Part shown: positions 27,735 to 36,542 of the stretch, piece by piece
How the letters are laid out: each line of letters starts with the position of its first letter
Numbering within the stretch: the stretch's first letter is position 1
DNA from: Rhizobium sp. CG5
GTDB lineage: Bacteria; Pseudomonadota; Alphaproteobacteria; Rhizobiales; Rhizobiaceae
Assembly: GCF_023701945.1 (NCBI RefSeq)
Contig: NZ_JABAEF010000023.1
Location: forward strand, 28,680-92,679
Length of the DNA stretch: 64,000 nucleotides
Reading direction: 5' to 3'
Translations under genes and position numbers: made by a program
The notes under the pieces: generated by a model
The model's input: the letters and a program-made list of their open reading frames with translations, nothing else
Database searches by the model: none
What the model was told of the DNA's origin: nothing

Positions 27735-28625
27735 ATGAAGCTCAAGGGCCGCACGGCGATCGTCACCGGCGCAGGGGGAGGGCTTGGCCGTTGCCACGCG
27801 CTGCAGCTGGCAGACCTGGGTGCCAGCGTCGTCATCAACGACCTCAGCGAGGCTGCAGCCCAGGCGGTAGCGGACGAGGTTGTCGCCAAGGGGGGCGATG
27901 CGATCGCCTTCACCGCATCCGTGACTGACGAGACCCGGGTGGCGGACATGGTCCAGGCCGCGATGGGCCGCTGGGGTCGCATCGACATCCTCGTCAACAA
28001 CGCCGGAATTCTGCGCGACAAGAGTTTTGCCAAGATGGACATGGCGGATTTCCGTTTGGTGATCGAAGTCCACCTCATGGGGGCTGTGGTCTGCTCCAAG
28101 GCGGTCTGGGACATCATGCGCGAACAGCAATATGGCCGTATCGTCATGACCACGTCGTCTTCAGGCCTTTATGGCAATTTCGGTCAGTCGAACTACGGCG
28201 CCGCGAAGATGGCCCTGGTCGGTCTGATGCAGACCCTGGCCATCGAGGGCGAAAAACACAATATCCGCGTCAATTCGCTGGCCCCGACCGCCGCGACATC
28301 GATGACCGAGGGCCTGCTTTCGGCCGAGGCGCTCGCTCTGCTCGGACCCGAGCGGGTCAGCCTTGGACTTTTGGCACTGGTTGGCGACGATGCGCCGACA
28401 CGGGCGATCCTGTGCGCCGGCGCCGGCCATTTTGCCGCAGCCAACATTACGCTGACGACAGGCGTGCAGATCGCAGGCGGCCCGCAGGCCGCAGATGATG
28501 TCGCCGCATCCTGGAGCAGGATCAGCGATCGCAAGGGAGAGATCGTTCCGGCCTATGGCTTCATACAGGCCGAACGCGAGCTTGAGAACGCGGGGCGCTC
28601 GATACCGATCCTTGCACGCGGTTAA
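27735..28625 (+). CDS. SDR-family dehydrogenase (MFE-2-like 3-hydroxyacyl-CoA dehydrogenase)
   Basis: This 296-aa short-chain dehydrogenase has TGAGGGLGR for NAD(P) binding at residues about 11-19 and the NNAG motif. The catalytic Ser-Tyr-Lys set lies in TTSSSGLYGNFGQSNYGAAKMA. Its length and the GxYGNFGQ.NY.AAK pattern resemble the dehydrogenase domain of multifunctional enzyme type 2. A 3-hydroxyacyl-CoA to 3-ketoacyl-CoA step would supply the thiolase substrate. A GGGAGGA site precedes the ATG. Confidence 0.9.
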   Translation: MKLKGRTAIVTGAGGGLGRCHALQLADLGASVVINDLSEAAAQAVADEVVAKGGDAIAFTASVTDETRVADMVQAAMGRWGRIDILVNNAGILRDKSFAKMDMADFRLVIEVHLMGAVVCSKAVWDIMREQQYGRIVMTTSSSGLYGNFGQSNYGAAKMALVGLMQTLAIEGEKHNIRVNSLAPTAATSMTEGLLSAEALALLGPERVSLGLLALVGDDAPTRAILCAGAGHFAAANITLTTGVQIAGGPQAADDVAASWSRISDRKGEIVPAYGFIQAERELENAGRSIPILARG

Positions 28626-28690
28626 AATCGGCCGCCCCGCAAAAGCGCCACGTGACACCGTGACCGAACCAACCCGGCGGCATCTCCCGG

Positions 28691-28845
28691 TTACACCGAC
28701 TCCCGCTCGACGAGGGCACATTCGACCTTCAACTGGTCGTGGCTGCTCTTCAGGCCGCCGGCGATGTCGTAGATCATCTCCACCGCCATGGCGCCCATTT
28801 CGAACAGCGGCAGGTGCAGGGTCGTGAGCGGCGGGCGGATGAACT
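28691..28845 (-). pseudogene. C-terminal remnant of a LacI-family regulator
   Basis: The last about 47 codons before TAA at 28691 read like the end of a LacI-type sugar sensor (RPPLTTLHLPLFEMGAMAVEMI, then LVERESV). The open frame can be followed back to about 28933, but the preceding residues show no LacI features and no helix-turn-helix exists nearby. The body of the gene is missing, with the SDR gene directly upstream. This looks like a decayed local regulator. Confidence 0.75.
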
Positions 28846-28939
28846 GCCCCTCTGCTTGGGGCGGACACGGTAGCGTTGCTGGGATGAGAATGGCGGGGGG
28901 GGCATCACGGTATCGATACCTCACCCCCCTCATTTCTGT

Positions 28940-29701
28940 CTAAAGCTGCACCCCGCGCGTCAACGCGCCGTCGACGACAAGATTGGTGCCATAGATGAAA
29001 CTTGCCGCCGGACTGGCCAGAAACGCGACGGCATTGGCGATCTCCTGCGGCGTTGCCATTCGCCCTGTTGGGTTCAATGCCAGTGACGCGGCAAACAACT
29101 CCGGATTGTTCTTCTCGATAGTCTCCCACACACCGCCGGCGAAATAGGTATTGCCGGGAGACACCGTGTTGGCACGGATGCCCTTGGGCGCCAGCGAGTA
29201 GGCCAGCCCTTGCGTGTAATGGGTCAGCGCGGCCTTGAACGCGCCATAGGGACCGGCCGCGAAATCGATCTCTCGGCCTGAGACGGAGGCGATCGTAACA
29301 ATCGACGGTGCCTTGCTTTTTTCCAGATAGGGCATCGCCGCATTGACCAGCCTGACGGTCCCCATCATGTCGACATCGAAGCCCTGCCTCCAGCTCTCCT
29401 CGTCATTGCCGATCGACAGTGCGCTGACATTGGCAACGACGATATCGATGCCGCCGAAGAGACCGGCTGCCTGCTCCACCCAGGACGAGATGGCACGGCC
29501 GTCCGCGACATCGACGCATCCACCCAGGGTGGCAACTCCTTGTTCAGAAAGACGCGCCGCCACCGTCTTCACCTCGTCGGAATTGCGGCTGCAGATCGCC
29601 ACATCCGCCCCTTCCGACGCCAGCGTTTCGGCAATCTTCAGCCCGATCCCGCGCGTTCCACCCGTCACCACGGCCCGCAGGCCTTTCAAACCCAGATCCA
29701 T
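28940..29701 (-). CDS. SDR-family NAD(P)-dependent oxidoreductase
   Basis: This 253-aa classical SDR has TGGTRGIG for cofactor binding at residues about 14-21 and the catalytic Ser-Tyr-Lys in ASVSGREIDFAAGPYGAFKAAL. Its NNAG-equivalent is the variant ANVSA. It is a single gene between the LacI remnant and the amide cluster, divergent from the latter. The substrate is unknown; the LacI remnant hints at former sugar or polyol metabolism. Confidence 0.9.
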   Translation of the reverse strand: MDLGLKGLRAVVTGGTRGIGLKIAETLASEGADVAICSRNSDEVKTVAARLSEQGVATLGGCVDVADGRAISSWVEQAAGLFGGIDIVVANVSALSIGNDEESWRQGFDVDMMGTVRLVNAAMPYLEKSKAPSIVTIASVSGREIDFAAGPYGAFKAALTHYTQGLAYSLAPKGIRANTVSPGNTYFAGGVWETIEKNNPELFAASLALNPTGRMATPQEIANAVAFLASPAASFIYGTNLVVDGALTRGVQL

Positions 29702-29815
29702 CTGCTTCCCCTTTCTTGGGCTGTCTCGCAGCGCCTATACGCGCATAGGATCCGACCCTCTTTCGCAGTGCGTCAAGACGGATTCGGCACCGCAAAAAAA
29801 GTTGAAATCGGCCGC

Positions 29816-29848
29816 TTGACATCGCAGCTGCAAACGGTCAGCTTAATT
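29816..29848 (+). promoter_or_regulatory. Possible promoter of the amide cluster
   Basis: CTTGACA (29815-29821) is a good rhizobial -35 element. The best AT-rich -10 candidates (CTTAAT/TTAATT around 29842-29848) are spaced a few nt longer than ideal. The 266-nt gap 29702-29967 also holds a second AT-rich stretch near 29870 and a hairpin at 29927, so the leader could be regulated. Confidence 0.35.
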
Positions 29849-29926
29849 ACGCGGCGCCAAGCAAAGATGCTTAAATTTGCGCCAAAACTGGGAAATCTGT
29901 TTCATTGCATGGCAACGGCGCCGCCT

Positions 29927-29940
29927 CCAGCGAAAGCTGG
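29927..29940 (+). promoter_or_regulatory. Leader hairpin with GNRA tetraloop before amiC
   Basis: CCAGC and GCTGG pair perfectly around a GAAA loop, 28 nt before the amiC-like start codon. Upstream at 29828-29843 AGCTG and CAGCT can form another small stem with an 8-nt loop. Because the operon encodes an ANTAR-type RNA-binding antiterminator, the leader is worth noting. These stems are short and do not show the standard hexaloop consensus. Confidence 0.35.
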
Positions 29941-29967
29941 CTGGTCTAACCTTGTGGCTGCCGGAAC

Positions 29968-31125
29968 ATGATCAGAGAATACCCCGTCGGACTGCTGTTT
30001 TCCACTACAGGCTCGTACGCCACCGTTTGCAGATCGATGCTGAACGGCGCGAGGCTTGCCGTCGAACAGATCAACCAGGACCCGGATTTTGGCGTCAGGC
30101 TGACGCCGATCGAACGCAATCCCGGCTGCGATCTGGCGGCCTATGCCCCTTCGGTCGAAGAGTTGATCGGCAACGGGGTCAGGAACATTGTCGGCTGCTA
30201 CACATCGTCGAGCCGCAAGGAAGTCATTCCCGTCTTCGAAAAGCGCGACGCGCTTCTCTGGTACCCGACCCATTACGAAGGCTTCGAGAGTTCGGCCAAC
30301 GTCATCTACACCGGTGCCGCACCGAACCACCACATGCTGCCGCTCGTCGAGTATTTCACCCGCCACATCGGGCGACGGGTGTTCTGCGTCGGGTCCAACT
30401 ATATCTGGGCCTGGGAAAGCAACCGCGTTCTGCGCGAGGAACTGGCGTTGCGGCGCGGCACCGTGGTCGGCGAGCGCTATCTCGCCGTCGGCGAGACGGA
30501 TTTCGACAGCATCATCCAGTCGATCTTCACGGCGGATCCCGACATCGTCTTCAACTCGCTGATCGGCGAATCGGCCTACGCCTTCTTCCGCGCATTCCGC
30601 GCCGCCTGCAAGAAGCGCGGCATCGACCAGGCCCGGCGTTACCCGGTGGCAAGCTGCAACCTGTCTGAACCGGAGCTGGAGAGCATCGGTCCGGATGCGG
30701 TGGCCGGCCATCTCAGTTCCAGCGTCTACTTTGCCTCGATCGATACGCGCGAAAATCATCGCTTTGTCGCCAGGTACAACGCCGCCTTTGCGCAAGAGAA
30801 AGTCCCGTCCGCCGAGGCGGAAGCCGCCTACACGGCCGTCATCCTGCTGGCACAGTCGCTTCGCGAGGCGGGCAGCGATGCCCTTCAGAACGTCAAGTCC
30901 TGCGCCGCGCGCCAACGCTTCACGGCACCCCAGGGAGACGTCGCGATCGACCCCGGCACATTCCATGCATACCTGACGCCGCGCATCGGGCGCTCGAGGC
31001 AGGATGGCCAGTTCGATATCGTCTATGATGCAGGGTGCCCCGTCGCTCCCGATCCCTACCTGATCAACTCCACATCCACGCTTGAGGCTGCGTCACGCCG
31101 CCCTACCCTGAGGATCGTGTCATGA
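29968..31125 (+). CDS. amiC: AmiC-type cytoplasmic amide sensor (periplasmic-binding fold)
   Basis: The 385-aa protein has the type-1 periplasmic-binding fold but no signal peptide. It begins REYPVGLLFSTTGSYATVCRSMLNG, as in AmiC and UrtA relatives. Family stretches include VGCYTSSSRKEVIPVFEKRDALLWYPTHYEGFES and SNYIWAWESNRVLRE. In Pseudomonas, AmiC binds short amides and releases the antiterminator AmiR. The next gene here overlaps by 4 nt and encodes an AmiR-type protein, which supports a sensor over a transport receptor. Confidence 0.88.
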   Translation: MIREYPVGLLFSTTGSYATVCRSMLNGARLAVEQINQDPDFGVRLTPIERNPGCDLAAYAPSVEELIGNGVRNIVGCYTSSSRKEVIPVFEKRDALLWYPTHYEGFESSANVIYTGAAPNHHMLPLVEYFTRHIGRRVFCVGSNYIWAWESNRVLREELALRRGTVVGERYLAVGETDFDSIIQSIFTADPDIVFNSLIGESAYAFFRAFRAACKKRGIDQARRYPVASCNLSEPELESIGPDAVAGHLSSSVYFASIDTRENHRFVARYNAAFAQEKVPSAEAEAAYTAVILLAQSLREAGSDALQNVKSCAARQRFTAPQGDVAIDPGTFHAYLTPRIGRSRQDGQFDIVYDAGCPVAPDPYLINSTSTLEAASRRPTLRIVS

Positions 31126-31775
31126 GCTCCAACCGCTATGTACAGAATTTTCGCCAACGCCGAGCGCTTCTTCTGAGCAACGATCCGCGGGCAACGGAGA
31201 CCCTGTCGACAATGGTGACGCGGCTCGGCATGGCATTCGAGCCGCTTTCACCGGCCCATGGCGAGTTCCGCGCCATGCTGAAAGCTGCTGATGCACAACA
31301 CGACGTGCTGTTTGTCGATGGTGATCTCAATCTCTTTCCGGAAATGGGCCAGGGCACGGAAAGCGATCTGCCGCAGATCCCGGTTATCGGTCTGGTCGGC
31401 ATCGAGGCCCCCAGTCGCTTGCGGACCCTGATGCAGTTCGGCGCGACCGCCTTCCTGTCCAAGCCCGTCCACAGCGGCTCGATCTTTTCGGCGCTCTACC
31501 TGGCCATCAACACGTTCGAGCAGAAGGTGGATCTGCGCCTGTCGATCCAGGAACTCGAAAGGCGCCGACGGTATCGCCGACACGTCATCAAGGCGGTGAC
31601 GATGGTGATGAAAACCCATTCCCTCGACGATGAGGGAGCGTTCGCCGTGCTCCGGAAGGAAAGCATGCGCGCACGTCTCAGCCTGGAAGCCTATTGTGAA
31701 GGCGTCGTCCAACGAAGCACGGCGCAAACCATTGACGACAAGGAACCTGACAAGAAGCAGGCCGTCGCCGACTAG
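31122..31775 (+). CDS. amiR: AmiR-type ANTAR antitermination regulator
   Basis: The 217-aa protein has an N-terminal receiver-like domain (residues about 15-130; VLFVDGDLN, ATAFLSKPVHSG). A coiled-coil linker follows (about 135-165), then a C-terminal ANTAR domain whose core pattern appears in RYRRHVIKAVTMVMKTHSLDDEGAFAVLRKESMRARLSLEAYCEGVV. AmiR binds leader RNA to prevent termination when AmiC senses amide. Adjacent amiC supports the same mechanism here. The RNA target has not been identified. Confidence 0.88.
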   Translation: MSSNRYVQNFRQRRALLLSNDPRATETLSTMVTRLGMAFEPLSPAHGEFRAMLKAADAQHDVLFVDGDLNLFPEMGQGTESDLPQIPVIGLVGIEAPSRLRTLMQFGATAFLSKPVHSGSIFSALYLAINTFEQKVDLRLSIQELERRRRYRRHVIKAVTMVMKTHSLDDEGAFAVLRKESMRARLSLEAYCEGVVQRSTAQTIDDKEPDKKQAVAD

Positions 31776-31800
31776 CCACCCCACCTCCATGGAGAACAGA

Positions 31801-33036
31801 ATGATGAAGACGCTTAACGGCGCCATGACGGCGCTTGGCCTGATTTTGCTTTGCTCCAGTGCGGCCAACGCCCAGGAGCCGATAAAACTCGGCGTACTCG
31901 AAGACCAGTCCGGCGACTTTGCTGCAGCCACGATCGGCAAGGTCCACGGCATCGAACTGGCAGCCGAAGAGATCAACGCAGCGGGCGGCATTGCCGGCCG
32001 GCCTCTTGAGCTGGTGGTCTACGACACCCAGTCCGACAACACCCGCTATCAGGAATTCATGCGCCGCGTGCTTCAGCGCGACAAGGTGGATGCGGTCTTT
32101 GCCGGCTTCTCATCCGCCTCCCGCGAGGCCTACCGGCCAATCGTCAACCAATTCGATGCGCTTGCCTTCTACAACAACCAGTATGAAGGCGGTGTCTGCG
32201 ACGCCAACATGATCGTCACCGGCGCGGTCCCGGAACAGCAGTTCTCGACCCTCCTGCCCTACATGATGGAGACCTACGGCAAGAAGGTCTATACCATCGC
32301 CGCGGACTACAATTTCGGCCAGATCTCGGCCGAATGGGTGCGCAACATCGTCAAGGAAAACGGCGGGGAAATGGTCGGCGAAGAGTTCGTCCCGCTCGGC
32401 GTCTCGCAGTTCTCGCAGACCATCCAGAACATCCAGGCCGCCAAGCCGGACTTCATCGTGACGCTTCTGGTCGGCACCGCCCAGGCCTCCTATTACGAGC
32501 AGGCGGCAGCGGCGAACGTGAACCTGCCGATGGGATCGTCCGTCAATGTCGGCCAGGGCTACGAGCACAAGCGCTTCAAGCCGCCGAGCCTCGCCAACAT
32601 GTATGCCACCGTCAACTGGATCGAGGAAGTCGATAACCCAGCATCGAAGGCCTTCGTCGAGAAGTGGCACAAGAAGTTCCCGAACGAGCCCTATATCAAC
32701 CAGGAAGCGGAAAACTCCTATCTCGCCGTCCAGCTCTACAAGCAGATGGTCGAACGGGCCGGGGGATCGACCAAGAAGGACGACCTGCGCAAGGTCATCG
32801 CCCAGGGGGACGTCTGCTACGACGCGCCGGAAGGCAAGGTCTGCCTTGATCCGAAGAGCCAGCACATGTCGCACACGATCTACCTGGCCAAGGTCAATGA
32901 CGACCATTCGATCAGCTTCCCCAAGGTCTGGAACGACATCAAGCCCTACTGGCTGGGTGAGGCAGGCTGCGATCTGACGAAGAACGATCCAAGCGCACAG
33001 TATACCCCGTCCAGCCCGCCGCCGGCTGCAAACTGA
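31801..33036 (+). CDS. Urea/short-chain-amide ABC transporter substrate-binding protein
   Basis: This 411-aa type-1 receptor has a Sec signal peptide cleaved near residue 24 (SSAANA-QE). The mature chain (IKLGVLEDQSGDFAAATIGKVHGIELAAEEINAAGG) belongs to the branched-chain amino acid/urea/amide family. GGAGAA precedes ATG 31801. It heads the five-gene transporter and closely follows amiR. Two cysteines near the end (DVCYDAPEGKVCLD) could form a disulfide. Urea, formamide or acetamide are the probable ligands given the downstream formamidase. Confidence 0.92.
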   Translation: MMKTLNGAMTALGLILLCSSAANAQEPIKLGVLEDQSGDFAAATIGKVHGIELAAEEINAAGGIAGRPLELVVYDTQSDNTRYQEFMRRVLQRDKVDAVFAGFSSASREAYRPIVNQFDALAFYNNQYEGGVCDANMIVTGAVPEQQFSTLLPYMMETYGKKVYTIAADYNFGQISAEWVRNIVKENGGEMVGEEFVPLGVSQFSQTIQNIQAAKPDFIVTLLVGTAQASYYEQAAAANVNLPMGSSVNVGQGYEHKRFKPPSLANMYATVNWIEEVDNPASKAFVEKWHKKFPNEPYINQEAENSYLAVQLYKQMVERAGGSTKKDDLRKVIAQGDVCYDAPEGKVCLDPKSQHMSHTIYLAKVNDDHSISFPKVWNDIKPYWLGEAGCDLTKNDPSAQYTPSSPPPAAN

Positions 33037-33040
33037 CGCC

Positions 33041-33069
33041 GATGCGGCCGGGCTCGGTCCGGCCGCATC
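33041..33069 (+). other. Strong intercistronic hairpin after the binding-protein gene
   Basis: GATGCGGCCGG (33041-33051) pairs perfectly over 11 bp with CCGGCCGCATC (33059-33069) around a 7-nt loop. There is no T tract, and TCAAAACG follows. The likely role is mRNA stabilisation and lower expression of the downstream permeases. As a partial terminator it could also be an AmiR target. Confidence 0.75.
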
Positions 33070-33115
33070 TCAAAACGTTTCGCAGCCCCATGCAGACGCA
33101 AGGAACGCCCTCGCC

Positions 33116-33988
33116 ATGACCGTTCTCTTTTCTCTTTTCAGCTTCGTCTATCAGACAGGCGACGCCTTTGCCTTCCTGGTTCTCTCGGCCTGCGGGCTAG
33201 CGATCATCTTCGGCATGATGGGCGTGATCAATCTGGCCCATGGCGAATTCATCATGTGCGGTGCCTATGTCTGCTCTGCGACGGCGCGGGCCGGCCTGCC
33301 GCTGCCGCTCGCCATTGTCTGCGGCGCGCTGGCTGCCGGCATGGCCGGAATGGTGATCGAGCGGATCATCATTCGCCCCCTTTACGACCGCCCACTGGAC
33401 ACGATCGTTGCCACCTGGGGCGTTTCGATGATCGTCACCCAGGGCACCCTGATCCTCCTCGGGTCCACCATGCAAGGGACCGGCACGCCGTTCGGCAGCT
33501 TTGCCGTCGGCCCCTATTCCTATTCGATCTACCGCGTCGTGCTGATGGCGGCAGCGCTCGCAACACTCGGCCTTCTGTGGCTCGGCTTTACCAAGACCCG
33601 CTTCGGCGTTTTGGCAAGGGCCACGATCCAGGTCCCGCACATCGCCCAGGCGCTCGGCGTCAATACCGGCCTCGTCTACAGCCTCACCTTCGGCCTTGGC
33701 GCCGCATTGGCCGGCCTTGCAGGGGGGCTTTACGCCCCGACCATGACCCTCGTTCCGACGATGGGCGCAGCCTTCGTCGTCGAGGCATTCGTCACGGTTG
33801 TCGTCGGGGGCGCCGACATCTTCTTAGGGACCGCGCCCGCCGCCCTGATCCTCGGAGCGGTGAAGGCCGCGCTGACCTCCTGGCAGGGCCAACTCGCCGG
33901 CCAGATCGGCCTCCTCGTCGCCGTCATCATCGTCATCCGCATCCTGCCGCGCGGTATTTCCGGCTGGATCCTTCGTGAGAGAGCCTGA
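33116..33988 (+). CDS. Amide/urea ABC transporter permease (LivH/UrtB type)
   Basis: The 290-aa inner-membrane subunit has the LivH-type motif FGMMGVINLAHGEFIMCGAY (residues about 33-52) and RATIQVPHIAQALGVNTGLVYSLTFGLGAALAGLAGGL in the second half. No large periplasmic UrtB extension is present. It is the first of the paired permeases and precedes the LivM-type partner by 5 nt. Confidence 0.94.
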   Translation: MTVLFSLFSFVYQTGDAFAFLVLSACGLAIIFGMMGVINLAHGEFIMCGAYVCSATARAGLPLPLAIVCGALAAGMAGMVIERIIIRPLYDRPLDTIVATWGVSMIVTQGTLILLGSTMQGTGTPFGSFAVGPYSYSIYRVVLMAAALATLGLLWLGFTKTRFGVLARATIQVPHIAQALGVNTGLVYSLTFGLGAALAGLAGGLYAPTMTLVPTMGAAFVVEAFVTVVVGGADIFLGTAPAALILGAVKAALTSWQGQLAGQIGLLVAVIIVIRILPRGISGWILRERA

Positions 33989-33993
33989 CACCC

Positions 33994-35076
33994 ATGCAAA
34001 AAGCCAATCCCTTGTCGAATGCGCTAAGGCTGCTGCAGGGACCGCAGACCTTCGGCCGCGGCAAATCCTTCTGGGCCGCCTTCACGGTGGTCGTGGCCCT
34101 CGCCTGCGCCTATCCCCTGTTTGCCGACGGCTATGATGTCGGCAACAACGTCTATTTCTTCAACTGGGCATTCATGGCTCTCGGCCTCAGCCTGATCTGG
34201 GGCTATGGCGGAACCCTGAGTTTTGGCCAGACGGCTTTCTTCGGCGTCGCCGGTTACACTTACGGGATCATCTCGATCAATTTCGGCGATGCCTACGGGC
34301 TGACACTCTTCGCCCTGATCGCATCCGTCGCGACAGCTGCGCTGCTGGCAGCGGTTCTCGGCTACTTTCTGTTCTTCGGCCGCATCAGCGGCGTATTCCT
34401 CGGCATCGTCACGCTATCGGTTACGCTGGTCCTGGAGCGTTTCATGGCGCAGACCGCCGGTCCAGAATGGCGGATCGGAACCGCACGGCTGAATGGCTAT
34501 AACGGCATGGGCGGAATGCCCTCGCTGACCATCCCGTGGTTCGACGGCGATATCGTGCTCTTTCCCGACATCCAGCTCTATTACGTCACGCTGGCACTGC
34601 TGATCGTCTGTTACCTCGGCCTGCGCATTCTGGTGAACTCGCGCTTCGGCAATGTTCTGGTCGCCATCCGCGAAAATCCGCAACGGGCCGAAATGCTGGG
34701 CTATGACATCCGCGTCTATCAGCTCGTCACCTTCGTCATCGGCTCGGCGCTGGCCGGCCTCTCCGGCGTGCTCTATACGTCCTGGGGCAACTATATCACG
34801 CCCGCCTCGATGGGCATGACGGCGGCGGCCCTGCCGATCGTCTGGGTTGCGGTCGGCGGTCGAGGCGACCTCACGACCACCGTGATCGGCACCGTCATCG
34901 TGCTGGCCGGGTTCCAGGCCCTCACCATTCACGGCAGCCAATATGCTCTGGTCGTGATGGGCGTGCTGCTGGTGCTGACCGTGCTGATCGCCCCGCGTGG
35001 CCTGATCTTCGGCATTTTTGCCCTTGCTTCGGGTCTGTTCAATCGCAAGTCAGCCGGTCGCGGAGAACAGCCATGA
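33994..35076 (+). CDS. Amide/urea ABC transporter permease (LivM/UrtC type)
   Basis: The 360-aa LivM-type membrane subunit contains NWAFMALGLSLIWGYGGTLSFGQTAFFGVAGYTYG and the cytoplasmic coupling stretch AIRENPQRAEMLGYDIRVYQLVTFVIGSALAGLSGVLY. The stop overlaps the next ATPase start (ATGA). It forms the membrane heterodimer with the product of 33116. Confidence 0.94.
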   Translation: MQKANPLSNALRLLQGPQTFGRGKSFWAAFTVVVALACAYPLFADGYDVGNNVYFFNWAFMALGLSLIWGYGGTLSFGQTAFFGVAGYTYGIISINFGDAYGLTLFALIASVATAALLAAVLGYFLFFGRISGVFLGIVTLSVTLVLERFMAQTAGPEWRIGTARLNGYNGMGGMPSLTIPWFDGDIVLFPDIQLYYVTLALLIVCYLGLRILVNSRFGNVLVAIRENPQRAEMLGYDIRVYQLVTFVIGSALAGLSGVLYTSWGNYITPASMGMTAAALPIVWVAVGGRGDLTTTVIGTVIVLAGFQALTIHGSQYALVVMGVLLVLTVLIAPRGLIFGIFALASGLFNRKSAGRGEQP

Positions 35077-35792
35077 CGATTCTCGAAACACGCGACCTCA
35101 ACAAATGGTTCGGTGGCCTGCATGTCACGGGTGGCATCGACTTTGCCCTGGAGCCGGGTGAAATCCACTGCCTGATCGGCCCGAACGGCGCCGGCAAGAG
35201 CACCTTCTTCCGCCTGATCCTCGGAGAGCACCTGCCGACCAGCGGCCAGATCCTCTACGAAGGCGCCGATATCACCCGGGCGAAGTCGTTCGAGCGCATC
35301 CGCCGCGGCATCAGCGTCAAGTTCCAGGTCCCGGGCATCTTCAAGGCGCTCAGCGTGCGCCAGAACCTGCAGATCGCCCTGCAGCATCATCGCCATCCCT
35401 CCGAACTCAATGAGGAGATTGATCGGCTGCTCGAATTCCTCAAGCTGACGGAAGCGCGCAGCCAACTTGCCGGCAACCTGAGCCACGGCCAGAAGCAGTG
35501 GCTGGAGATCGGCATGGCGGTCGGCCTGAAGCCTCGCCTCCTGCTGCTCGACGAACCCACGGCGGGGATGACCCCGGACGAGACGGCCGCGACCGGCGAA
35601 ATGGTCCAGGCCCTCAACCGGGACGGCGTCACGGTGCTCGCCGTTGAACATGACATGGCCTTCGTCCGCCAGATCGCCCACAAGGTCACGGTCCTCCACT
35701 TCGGCAAGATCTTTGCGCAGGGCACGATCGACGAGATCGTCGCCGACGAACGGGTGGCGGCCATTTATCTCGGAGACACCGCCCATGCGTAG
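35073..35792 (+). CDS. Amide/urea ABC transporter ATP-binding protein (LivG/UrtD type)
   Basis: The 239-aa ATPase has Walker A GPNGAGKST and Walker B LLLLDEPTAGMTPDE. The signature reads LSHGQKQW, the variant typical of UrtD-like proteins. The Q-loop region SVKFQVPGIFKALSVRQNL also matches that branch. It overlaps the LivF-type gene by 8 nt. Confidence 0.94.
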   Translation: MTILETRDLNKWFGGLHVTGGIDFALEPGEIHCLIGPNGAGKSTFFRLILGEHLPTSGQILYEGADITRAKSFERIRRGISVKFQVPGIFKALSVRQNLQIALQHHRHPSELNEEIDRLLEFLKLTEARSQLAGNLSHGQKQWLEIGMAVGLKPRLLLLDEPTAGMTPDETAATGEMVQALNRDGVTVLAVEHDMAFVRQIAHKVTVLHFGKIFAQGTIDEIVADERVAAIYLGDTAHA

Positions 35793-36501
35793 CGAAGTGC
35801 TTCTCAATACCGTCGGCCTGTGGTCGGGCTATGGCGGAAAGCCGGTTCTGCAAGGCATCGACATAGATGTTCGCGAGGGCGAGATCGTCGCGGTCATCGG
35901 CCGTAATGGCGTTGGAAAATCGACGCTCATGAAAAGCCTGATCGGTCTTCTTCCCCGCGACAAGGGCTCGGTGGTCTTCCGTGGCTCGGCGATTGACACG
36001 ATACCGGCCTACAAACGGGCGCGGCTCGGCATCGGCTATGTGCCGCAGGGACGCGATGTCTTCCCGCGGCTGAGCGTCATCGAAAACCTGATGGTCGGTG
36101 AACAGATCAGCGGCAAGCGTGCCACGGCAGACGACATCGAGACGGTCTTTACCTATTTCCCGATCCTCAAGGAGCGCCGAAACCAGCCAGCCGGAACGAT
36201 GTCCGGAGGACAGCAGCAGCAGCTTGCGATCGGCCGCGTGCTGATCGGCAAGCCGTCGCTGATCCTGCTCGACGAGCCGTCCGAAGGCATCCAGCCCAAC
36301 ATCGTCCAGGACATCGCCCGCATCATGGTCGAGCTCAACCGAACGACCGGCGTGACCGTCGTCTTCGTCGAGCAGAATATCGAGATGATCCGCGCGATGG
36401 CACAGCGCTGCTACGTCATCGACAAGGGGCGCATTACACACGAGATCATGCCGGAAACGTTGGAGGACCGCGATGCTGTCCGCCGCTATCTGGCCGTCTG
36501 A
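35785..36501 (+). CDS. Amide/urea ABC transporter ATP-binding protein (LivF/UrtE type)
   Basis: The 238-aa ATPase has GRNGVGKST, signature MSGGQQQQLAIGRVL, Walker B LILLDEPSEGIQPN and FVEQNIEMI. I chose ATG 35785 because the domain starts immediately after it. A longer in-frame extension upstream is an alternate frame of the previous gene. It completes a five-subunit HAAT-family importer. Confidence 0.94.
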   Translation: MRSEVLLNTVGLWSGYGGKPVLQGIDIDVREGEIVAVIGRNGVGKSTLMKSLIGLLPRDKGSVVFRGSAIDTIPAYKRARLGIGYVPQGRDVFPRLSVIENLMVGEQISGKRATADDIETVFTYFPILKERRNQPAGTMSGGQQQQLAIGRVLIGKPSLILLDEPSEGIQPNIVQDIARIMVELNRTTGVTVVFVEQNIEMIRAMAQRCYVIDKGRITHEIMPETLEDRDAVRRYLAV

Positions 36502-36542
36502 TACCTGAAAACAGCAAAATGAGCGAATAAAGGAGCGCACCC

